The notes beneath the pieces are model-generated. The model was not told the origin of the DNA. It saw only the letters and a list, made by a program, of their open reading frames with translations, and did not search any database. A DNA stretch of 7,989 nt, from assembly GCA_021442845.1 (NCBI GenBank), contig JABUSD010000308.1:1-7989 (forward strand), read 5' to 3'. Position numbers and translations under genes: made by a program. Below are positions 1 through 5,161 of this stretch, in pieces. Numbering within the stretch: position 1 is the stretch's first letter; every line of letters starts with the position of its first letter. This stretch comes from Holdemanella sp. GTDB lineage: Bacteria > Bacillota_I > Bacilli_A > Erysipelotrichales > Erysipelotrichaceae.

Positions 1-3
1 GTA

Positions 4-486
4 TCATACTACTTTTCGATATTCAACATGCTGATAGAATGTATCCATCTCTTCCATATTGGATAATACTTTTCTTGTATACAAATCTTTATCAAATGCT
101 GGAAAGAAGACATCGGCATCATATGCCTTGTCAATTTCCGTTAATAATAATCGATTGGCAAAAGGAAGCATCTGTTGATAGATCATTGCTCCTCCAATAC
201 AATAGATTTCTTCTTCTACATCTTTATAGGCATCCATAAAAGCTTCAATGGATGAATAGATTTCCACTTCCTTAGGAAGACTTGGATGGCTTTTTGAAAT
301 CACAATATGCTTGCGATTGGGAAGCATACCGGGTAAGGAATCAAATGTCTTTCTTCCCATCACAATTGTATGTCCTTTTGTACTATTTTTAAAGAATTTC
401 AGATCCGCTGGAAAATGCCATATCAGCTGGTTATCCTTTCCCAATTCATAATTCTTTCCAATAGCTGCAATAATTGTTAGATTCAT
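4..486 (-). CDS. folA: Dihydrofolate reductase
   Basis: Reduces 7,8-dihydrofolate to tetrahydrofolate with NADPH in the cytoplasm, restoring the cofactor that thymidylate synthase oxidises. The 160-residue length is normal. Visible family features are the N-terminal strand LTIIAAIG, the substrate loop WHFPADLKFFK (residues 23-33) with catalytic Asp28, the cofactor segment IVMGRKTFDSL, and the IGGAMIYQQMLP segment near residue 97 that closes the NADPH site. Ile22 stands where the family usually has Pro before the Trp (E. coli Pro21). The ATG is fixed by AGGAG with 5-nt spacing, and that site overlaps the thyA stop. It is the last visible gene of the HAD-thyA-folA operon. The stop TGA lies three bases from the window edge, so any further operon gene is out of view. 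Confidence 0.96.
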   Translation of the reverse strand: MNLTIIAAIGKNYELGKDNQLIWHFPADLKFFKNSTKGHTIVMGRKTFDSLPGMLPNRKHIVISKSHPSLPKEVEIYSSIEAFMDAYKDVEEEIYCIGGAMIYQQMLPFANRLLLTEIDKAYDADVFFPAFDKDLYTRKVLSNMEEMDTFYQHVEYRKVV

Positions 487-491
487 AGAGT

Positions 492-496
492 CTCCT
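492..496 (-). promoter_or_regulatory. Ribosome binding site of folA, overlapping the thyA stop
   Basis: AGGAG lies 5 nt upstream of the folA ATG. Its first two bases are part of the thyA stop codon TAG (495-497), so ribosomes ending thyA sit directly on the folA initiation region. This arrangement favours coupled, matched synthesis of the two enzymes (inference). Confidence 0.75.
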
Positions 497-1367
497 ATTG
501 GGCAAGTGGGAATAGAATCTTACCCATATGTTTATAATCAATCAGCTTAACATCTTTACATTCTTTGGAAGAATCAAAATCATAGAAGTTCTTTATATCT
601 GGATTTAACCATAATTCTGGGGCTGGTAAAGAGCCATTGTCTTTGAATCGCTGTAGCTGTTCTTTGATGCCATCGACCTGGTTGACATAGATATGTGCAT
701 CTTTAATAGACCAGTCAATCGTACCTGCCTTTAACCCGGTAACCTGGGCAATCATCTTTAACAATACCGCATATTGAGTTACATTGAATGGAAGTCCTAG
801 TGGTACATCACAGCTTCGCTGGTGTACCCAGATATTTAGATATCCATCCGTTACATCCCATTCACTGGACCATACACAGCTTGGTAATACCGCTGTATCT
901 AGATGAGCGTCCTGCCATAAAGAAAGAACCCGTCTTCGATCATTGATATCATTGGTTAAACTATCAATCAATTTATCAATTAATTTATATTTCCTTACAA
1001 TATATCCATAGGCAGTACCAATGGTATGTGCATATTCCTTATCAAAGTGTTTTAAGACCTTCCCCGTCTTTTCATCAATCCATTCGCCTTCTTCATTGAT
1101 TTCCCATTTATCCCAGATAGGTACATTTCTTTCCTGTAGCCATCTGACATCATTGGACTGGGCCTGAAAGATCCACAACATCTCTAATACAGCCTGTCGG
1201 ATAAACAGCTGTTTTGTGGTTAGAATCGGAAATTCTTCATTCACATTCAGCTGGAAGTGATAGCTTGGTATCTTGATTGTATCAATTCCAGTACGATTAT
1301 GTACCTGGATTCCCTTTGTCAATATTTCTTCACATAAACCGCAATAGATTTCATCCCATTTTGCCAT
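495..1367 (-). CDS. thyA: Thymidylate synthase (ThyA, B. subtilis/phi3T-like subtype)
   Basis: Methylates dUMP to dTMP using 5,10-methylene-tetrahydrofolate and releases dihydrofolate, the substrate of the next gene product. The protein is 290 residues. Motifs in order: PILTTKQLF, LEMLWIFQAQSND (conserved Glu), GTAYGY, the phosphate-binding Arg pair in NDINDRRRV, the nucleophile Cys in LPSCVWSSEWDV, the dUMP-binding segment QRSCDVPLGLPFN, and DAHIYVNQVDG. The usual Pro-Cys-His active-site triplet is Ser-Cys-Val. The C-terminal region (APELWLNPDIKNFYDF, then LIDYKH and LFPLAQ) resembles the B. subtilis ThyA/phage phi3T subtype more than the E. coli type (from memory, no alignment run). Start ATG has AAAGGAGG at 7-nt spacing. 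It begins 2 nt after the upstream HAD gene and ends 8 nt before folA, so the three are one operon. Confidence 0.95.
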   Translation of the reverse strand: MAKWDEIYCGLCEEILTKGIQVHNRTGIDTIKIPSYHFQLNVNEEFPILTTKQLFIRQAVLEMLWIFQAQSNDVRWLQERNVPIWDKWEINEEGEWIDEKTGKVLKHFDKEYAHTIGTAYGYIVRKYKLIDKLIDSLTNDINDRRRVLSLWQDAHLDTAVLPSCVWSSEWDVTDGYLNIWVHQRSCDVPLGLPFNVTQYAVLLKMIAQVTGLKAGTIDWSIKDAHIYVNQVDGIKEQLQRFKDNGSLPAPELWLNPDIKNFYDFDSSKECKDVKLIDYKHMGKILFPLAQ

Positions 1368-1369
1368 AT

Positions 1370-2182
1370 TTATTCCTCCTTTAAAATATAGGCATTGATA
1401 TATTTTGCTAGTGCATCTTCTTCATTTGTATAGGGACTGACATAATCCGAAATAGCTTTTACTTCATCCAGTCCATTCTGCATACAGACACCGATGCCGG
1501 CCTTTTTCAACATTTCTACATCATTTAATTCATCCCCAAAGGCAATGACTTCATCCAAATCAATTGTAAAGTGTTCACAGATTTTTTCAAGTCCTGTTCC
1601 TTTATTAATTCGAGGATCCACAAATTCAAATAGGTTGGAAGCGGTAGAAAAGCCAACATAAGCATCATTCTTTATCCTTTTCGCACGACTTTTAATTTCT
1701 TCCATATCCTCTGGATGACAATGGATAATCAATTTATTCACCTGTCTATCCTTTACAAATGCAAACATATCCACTTCCCGTTCTTCTTCCTTATAGATGG
1801 CTGCATCTTTTCTTGTTGCTTCATCACTTCTATTTGTATAGCGGATATGCCCATCCAATATCCAGAATAAGACATCCATATCTTTATAGACATTCATGAT
1901 TTCTATACAACACTTGCCATCCAATAGAAAATAATCCTGTCTTTGATTGTTCTTTACATCATAGATGGCTCCTCCATTCATACCTGCTACAAAGGATAGA
2001 TACGCATGAATCTTCCAATCTTTTGATAAAGCCATCATCGATTCTACACTTCTTCCTGATGCTAGTCCAAATAATATTCCTTTCTCATATACTCTTTTGA
2101 TTGTATCTACCGTATAATCCGATAATGTCTGATTCTTTTTTATTAAGGTTCCATCTATATCTGTTACAACTAATTTAATCAT
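1370..2182 (-). CDS. Cof-type HAD-superfamily phosphatase
   Basis: A cytoplasmic Mg-dependent phosphatase of the HAD superfamily, Cof/type IIB cap group, 270 residues, a normal length. Motif I is DIDGT with nucleophile Asp8 and acid/base Asp10. Motif II is Ser42 in ASGRS. The central cap domain runs roughly over residues 85-185. Motif III is Lys194 in NKGTGLEKI. Motif IV is GDELND (216-221), which holds the metal. Members act on sugar phosphates, FMN, PLP or nucleotides, and sequence alone does not fix the substrate. It heads the thyA-folA operon, so a phosphorylated nucleotide or pterin is a reasonable but unproven guess. The ATG has no Shine-Dalgarno and lies 6 nt after a TATAAT box. The start is certain within a few residues because motif I follows immediately. 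Confidence 0.9.
   Translation of the reverse strand: MIKLVVTDIDGTLIKKNQTLSDYTVDTIKRVYEKGILFGLASGRSVESMMALSKDWKIHAYLSFVAGMNGGAIYDVKNNQRQDYFLLDGKCCIEIMNVYKDMDVLFWILDGHIRYTNRSDEATRKDAAIYKEEEREVDMFAFVKDRQVNKLIIHCHPEDMEEIKSRAKRIKNDAYVGFSTASNLFEFVDPRINKGTGLEKICEHFTIDLDEVIAFGDELNDVEMLKKAGIGVCMQNGLDEVKAISDYVSPYTNEEDALAKYINAYILKEE
1375..1382 (-). promoter_or_regulatory. Ribosome binding site of thyA inside the end of the HAD gene
   Basis: AAAGGAGG, close to a perfect anti-16S match, lies 7 nt before the thyA ATG. It consists of the last codons (Lys-Glu-Glu) of the preceding HAD gene, so one stretch both codes for protein and recruits ribosomes. It contrasts with that HAD gene's own start, which has no Shine-Dalgarno. 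Confidence 0.85.
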
Positions 2183-2188
2183 GTACTC

Positions 2189-2217
2189 ATTATAAGATAT
2201 TTGACTTTTCTTGCCAA
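2189..2217 (-). promoter_or_regulatory. Sigma-A promoter of the HAD-thyA-folA operon
   Basis: On the minus strand, TTGGCA (2212-2217) and TATAAT (2189-2194) are separated by exactly 17 nt, a near-consensus housekeeping promoter. The -10 box is followed by only 6 nt and then the HAD ATG, so the expected transcription start is the A of that ATG. It interleaves with the promoter of the divergent rluA-like gene. Confidence 0.75.
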
Positions 2218-2229
2218 ACGGATTAAATA
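2201..2229 (+). promoter_or_regulatory. Candidate promoter of the plus-strand RluA-family gene
   Basis: TTGACT (2201-2206) is a good -35 box. After 16-17 nt comes TTAAAT or TAAATA (2223-2229), a weaker -10. The expected start is at or one base before the ATG at 2236, and no Shine-Dalgarno lies between. The -35 boxes of the two divergent promoters are only a few bases apart, so RNA polymerase could probably serve only one direction at a time. Confidence 0.45.
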
Positions 2230-2235
2230 ATACAT

Positions 2236-3099
2236 ATGAACAATATAATTAAAATTCTTCATGTTGATGCCTATTCCTTTCAATATCAATTAAAGAAAGA
2301 TATATATCTATATCAATTGATGGAATTATTCTCTATTTCTAAAAAAAGATGGAATCAATATGCCTTTAAGAATAATAAAATAGAAAATATTCAATCTAAT
2401 ACTTTACTTGAAAAGGATTCCATCTGTTGCCATACCTTTAAAAAAGACGACTATTATGCCTATAGTGATAAGGATATTGATATCATTTATGAAGATACGA
2501 TCTGTATTGCCGTGAATAAACCTGCCTTTCTTCTAGTGCATTCTGATGGAAATGAAAAGGATACATTACAGAATCGGGTTGATGCCTATCTATATGAAAA
2601 AGGCTGGCCTTTTTCAAGCCAGCCGATTCATCGCATTGATTATGAAACAAGTGGTATTATCCTTTTCTGTAAATATCCTTTCTTTCAAGGTTTATTCGAT
2701 CAGCAGTTTCTTAGTCATTCAATAGTCAAAGAATATTATTGTGTTGTACAAGGAAGAATCGCATGGAATACAAAGACAATTGATGCCCCTATTTCAAGAA
2801 ATCGCCATAAAGCCAATTGTATGATTATCCATCCTAAAGGAAAAGTGAGTATATCGCATTTTACTGTATTGGAAAGAAATACAAATACACTATTGAAAGT
2901 AAAGATTGATACTGGACGAAAACATCAGATACGTTTACATTTATCCTCAATCAATCATCCGATTATCAATGATAATCTTTATGGGACTGTCATAGACAAT
3001 CGTGGTCTTCTATTACAGAACTTTCATTTAAAGTTTAAACATCCTCTTGATAATCAATGGATTGATTTAAAACTGGATATGGATCCACGCTTCAAATAA
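2236..3099 (+). CDS. RluA-family RNA pseudouridine synthase, without S4 domain
   Basis: Isomerises uridine to pseudouridine in rRNA or tRNA; which RNA and position cannot be read from the sequence. The 287-residue protein has the RluA catalytic core: VNKPAFLLVHSDG (93-105), the catalytic motif HRIDYETSG (132-140) with nucleophile Asp135, and TGRKHQIRLHL (226-236) in the RNA-binding part of the active site. The N-terminal 75 residues show no clear S4 RNA-binding domain, unlike the second RluA-family protein in this window, so the two are diverged paralogues rather than a tandem copy. The ATG lacks a Shine-Dalgarno and sits where transcription should begin. The 3' end overlaps the convergent membrane-protein gene by 33 bp. 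At 2596-2624 the coding region holds a strong hairpin. Confidence 0.88.
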   Translation: MNNIIKILHVDAYSFQYQLKKDIYLYQLMELFSISKKRWNQYAFKNNKIENIQSNTLLEKDSICCHTFKKDDYYAYSDKDIDIIYEDTICIAVNKPAFLLVHSDGNEKDTLQNRVDAYLYEKGWPFSSQPIHRIDYETSGIILFCKYPFFQGLFDQQFLSHSIVKEYYCVVQGRIAWNTKTIDAPISRNRHKANCMIIHPKGKVSISHFTVLERNTNTLLKVKIDTGRKHQIRLHLSSINHPIINDNLYGTVIDNRGLLLQNFHLKFKHPLDNQWIDLKLDMDPRFK

Positions 3100-3549
3100 A
3101 GTATAGCCTCTTAATAAGCTAATCCAGACACCAATAGATAAACAGGTGATAAATGGAATTAGCTTTTCTTTTTTTATAAGTAGAAAGATACATCCTATAA
3201 CTATGGATATAAATATCGATACTATCATTCTTTCATAGCCTAGATAGATGCCAAAATAGAATAGGAAATAAAGATCCATAGATCCCATCGATTGTTTACT
3301 ATAGAAATAGATGCCAACAAAACCAAATAGTAAAGATAAGAATGAAAAAGGTGGATGATAGGGCTGAACCACTAGGAATACAATCGATATTGGAATACAC
3401 AGTGGATGTATATAATAGCTTCTATAATCTTTATAGGCCATAGAATATAAAAAGAAGCCTAATAGGAATGTATAGAATAGATGATCATTCACAAGAAATG
3501 GAATCGATAGTATATAACAGAGGATATACCCAATAAAAAAGTTCTTCAT
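3067..3549 (-). CDS. Small membrane protein resembling prepilin peptidase (A24 family), catalytic half only
   Basis: A 160-residue, very hydrophobic protein with about six probable membrane segments. It resembles the aspartyl-protease half of type IV prepilin peptidases, which cut leader peptides of pseudopilins at the cytoplasmic face of the membrane. The expected first aspartate is Asp41 in AYKDYRSYYIHP. The second is Asp92 in MGSMDLYFLF, where the family usually has GxGD; here the second Gly is Met. KEKLIPFITCLSIG (127-140) recalls the conserved IPFxPFLxxG segment. The N-terminal methyltransferase domain of full-length enzymes is absent, as in short stand-alone versions. No pilin or competence genes are in view. 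It is last in the HAD-rluA-peptidase cluster, 32 bp after rluA. No Shine-Dalgarno precedes the ATG, but TATGAT lies 6 nt before it. Confidence 0.65.
   Translation of the reverse strand: MKNFFIGYILCYILSIPFLVNDHLFYTFLLGFFLYSMAYKDYRSYYIHPLCIPISIVFLVVQPYHPPFSFLSLLFGFVGIYFYSKQSMGSMDLYFLFYFGIYLGYERMIVSIFISIVIGCIFLLIKKEKLIPFITCLSIGVWISLLRGYTLFEAWIHIQF
3116..3175 (+). terminator. Candidate intrinsic terminator downstream of the plus-strand RluA gene
   Basis: AAGCTAAT (3116-3123) pairs perfectly with ATTAGCTT (3158-3165). An inner pair, CACC (3129-3132) with GGTG (3145-3148), can close the large loop. The outer stem runs into TTCTTTTTTT (3166-3175), a good U-tract. It starts 17 nt after the RluA stop but lies inside the coding part of the opposing membrane-protein gene. 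The outer stem is short and AT-rich, so efficiency is uncertain. Confidence 0.4.
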
Positions 3550-3555
3550 GATTGT

Positions 3556-3561
3556 ATCATA
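3556..3561 (-). promoter_or_regulatory. Possible -10 box before the prepilin-peptidase-like gene
   Basis: TATGAT (5 of 6 matches to TATAAT) lies 6 nt before the ATG at 3549, the same spacing as in the HAD-thyA-folA promoter. No convincing -35 box is seen 16-18 nt upstream, so this could be chance in AT-rich DNA. It would give the gene a private, leaderless transcript in addition to readthrough from rluA. Confidence 0.3.
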
Positions 3562-3581
3562 AAGAACGAATATGACATCTT

Positions 3582-4457
3582 CTATTCTATTTCAATTATT
3601 TTTTGAATAGGTATATTGATATCATCAAAGATTAATTTATAGGCTTGTAGATTAATTTGTTTAACATTTCCTTTATATCCATATTTAACATCCCCTAATA
3701 AAGGATGATTTAGAAACCCTAATGTAGCCCGAATCTGATGAAATCTTCCTGTCATCAATTCCACTTCTACACAGGAATTCTTATCTTTTTTATAGAGTTC
3801 TTTTACCTTTAATGTGGCTTTTTTATAGCCTTCTTCTTCAAATAAAGATACTAGGGCTTTCGTATCTTCCTTTTTGATATAGACTGTGATTTCCATTTCT
3901 TTTTGTGGCAATACACCTTGAATCATTGCCTTATAATATTTATGAATCTTACGATTGGAAATGGCTTCATTGATTACCTTTAAGGCATTGGCATTCTTGG
4001 CAGCAATGACAAGACCTGTGGTATTGCGGTCTAATCTATGACAGATAGCTGGTGTAAAGCTATGTTCCTTAGCTGGATCATATTGATGACTATGATAGAG
4101 ATAGGACTGAATTCTTGATACTAGACAATCCTGTTCATCTTTAGTATCACTTTGGGATAATAAACCATAAGGTTTATTGACAATCAATACATTCTCATCT
4201 TCATAAATGATATCCAGTTCATGATTATCCTGAATGGATACACTTTTCATTTCTAGAAATTCTTCAGGAAGAAACAAGAGAATGGAATCCCCTTCAACAA
4301 GCATCTGATCATAGGTACATCGCTTGCGATTCACTTTTATCTTTTTATTACGAATGGCCTTATACATCATGGATTTGGATAAATTAGGAAATGTCTTCAT
4401 TAAAAATTTATCCACTCTTTGATTGGCATCATTACTTTGTATATCAATCTGTTTCAT
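3582..4457 (-). CDS. RluA-family (RluC/RluD-like) pseudouridine synthase with S4 domain
   Basis: A 291-residue RNA pseudouridine synthase, probably acting on 23S rRNA by family analogy; the target position is not determinable. An S4 RNA-binding domain covers about residues 11-65 (QRVDKFLMKTFPNLSKSMMY, then KIKVN). The catalytic core has IVNKPYGLLSQSD (92-104), HRLDRNTTG (140-148) with nucleophile Asp143, and TGRFHQIRATLGFLNHPLLGD (two overlapping conserved segments from 236). The gene starts inside the upstream HAD gene (14-bp overlap), which indicates translational coupling. The nearest Shine-Dalgarno-like GGAGG is 15 nt before the ATG, too far for normal use. It differs from the plus-strand RluA protein by having the S4 domain and by its motif sequence. 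Confidence 0.93.
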   Translation of the reverse strand: MKQIDIQSNDANQRVDKFLMKTFPNLSKSMMYKAIRNKKIKVNRKRCTYDQMLVEGDSILLFLPEEFLEMKSVSIQDNHELDIIYEDENVLIVNKPYGLLSQSDTKDEQDCLVSRIQSYLYHSHQYDPAKEHSFTPAICHRLDRNTTGLVIAAKNANALKVINEAISNRKIHKYYKAMIQGVLPQKEMEITVYIKKEDTKALVSLFEEEGYKKATLKVKELYKKDKNSCVEVELMTGRFHQIRATLGFLNHPLLGDVKYGYKGNVKQINLQAYKLIFDDINIPIQKIIEIE

Positions 4458-5082
4458 AAATATTTATAACTGCCTCCATCAATGTATCCTTTACGATACA
4501 GCCTGTCCTTTCCAATCTTTCTTTTGATTGATGACCCGTACAAACTAATATACAGTTTGCCTGCATTTCTTTGGATACTTCATAATCATGAATGGAATCA
4601 CCAATAAAATAGAGTGTATCCTCTTTATAGGTTTCTTTTAACTGTCTGGCAATATCCATTTTACTTTTCGCATAGATATCCTGAATGCCCCATATGGAAT
4701 CCACATAGGATTGAATCGGAAATAAGACAATCTGATTCATTAAGTTTTCATATAAACTTGCCGATAAGATATCCTGATGCATAGAATGATTGATGACATA
4801 TTCCATAGCTTCTATGGCATCGTTCTGTAGCTTACAGTCATACGATTTTGATTGATAATCATCCATATATTCTTTTGCCAGTAGATCAAATGGATCTTTT
4901 TCAAAATCAAAGCCGGCTTTTTTATAATAATCGATAATTGGAAAGCCAAAGACACTACGATAGGCATCTATATCTTTTAATGGTTTATATCCATGATTTT
5001 TTAATAAACGGTTGATACACCCAAAACATAAATCTACGTCGTTAAAAAGGGTACCATTCCAATCCCATATGATTCTTTTCAT
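4444..5082 (-). CDS. HAD-superfamily hydrolase, phosphoglycolate-phosphatase-like, with DWNGT motif
   Basis: A 212-residue HAD hydrolase with a helical cap after motif I, as in phosphoglycolate phosphatase (Gph) and beta-phosphoglucomutase relatives; the substrate is unknown. Motif I is DWNGT (7-11): nucleophile Asp7 is present but the usual second Asp (general acid/base) is Asn9. Motif II is the Ser in ILSAS (about 107-109), motif III a Lys in AKSKMD (139-141), and motif IV GDSIHD (161-166), with both metal-binding aspartates. Asn in motif I recurs in this Gph-like branch as I recall it, so it is not clear evidence of loss of function. The ATG has no Shine-Dalgarno; a promoter ends 7 nt before it. 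It is first in the HAD-rluA-peptidase cluster and overlaps rluA by 14 bp. Confidence 0.85.
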   Translation of the reverse strand: MKRIIWDWNGTLFNDVDLCFGCINRLLKNHGYKPLKDIDAYRSVFGFPIIDYYKKAGFDFEKDPFDLLAKEYMDDYQSKSYDCKLQNDAIEAMEYVINHSMHQDILSASLYENLMNQIVLFPIQSYVDSIWGIQDIYAKSKMDIARQLKETYKEDTLYFIGDSIHDYEVSKEMQANCILVCTGHQSKERLERTGCIVKDTLMEAVINIYETD

Positions 5083-5089
5083 AAAGTTA

Positions 5090-5119
5090 TTTATATCACA
5101 AAATTTCTATTCTTTCCAA
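5090..5119 (-). promoter_or_regulatory. Promoter of the HAD-rluA-peptidase cluster
   Basis: On the minus strand, TTGGAA (5114-5119) and TATAAA (5090-5095) are 18 nt apart. The -10 is preceded by TGA, giving the extended TGn form. Seven nt later comes the HAD ATG at 5082, so the transcript should start within a base or two of the start codon. It lies back to back with, and overlaps, the hydrogenase promoter. Confidence 0.6.
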
Positions 5120-5132
5120 TATCCGATATAAT
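5104..5132 (+). promoter_or_regulatory. Promoter of the [FeFe]-hydrogenase gene
   Basis: A perfect TATAAT (5127-5132) marks the -10 box. The best-placed -35, TTTCTA (5104-5109, 17-nt spacer), is poor, so the promoter may need an activator or rely on the -10. A purine start at about 5140-5141 gives a leader of about 22 nt containing the ribosome site. This excludes the in-frame TTG at 5138 as the true start codon. Confidence 0.55.
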
Positions 5133-5143
5133 AGTATTTGAAA

Positions 5144-5150
5144 AGAGAGG
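5144..5150 (+). promoter_or_regulatory. Ribosome binding site that fixes the hydrogenase start
   Basis: AGAGAGG lies 11 nt before the ATG at 5162. The spacing is on the long side, but it is the only Shine-Dalgarno-like stretch near. It lies downstream of the alternative TTG at 5138, so it can only serve the ATG. Confidence 0.55.
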
Positions 5151-5161
5151 TTCATATATAT

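Noticed and set aside
160..205. Tyr in IGGAMIY of DHFR as a trimethoprim-resistance change (S. aureus F98Y position)
   Set aside because: E. coli FolA has Tyr at the same position and is sensitive, so it is natural variation.
39..239. Small plus-strand open frame opposite folA
   Set aside because: It is antisense to a certain DHFR gene, with no Shine-Dalgarno or recognisable motif.
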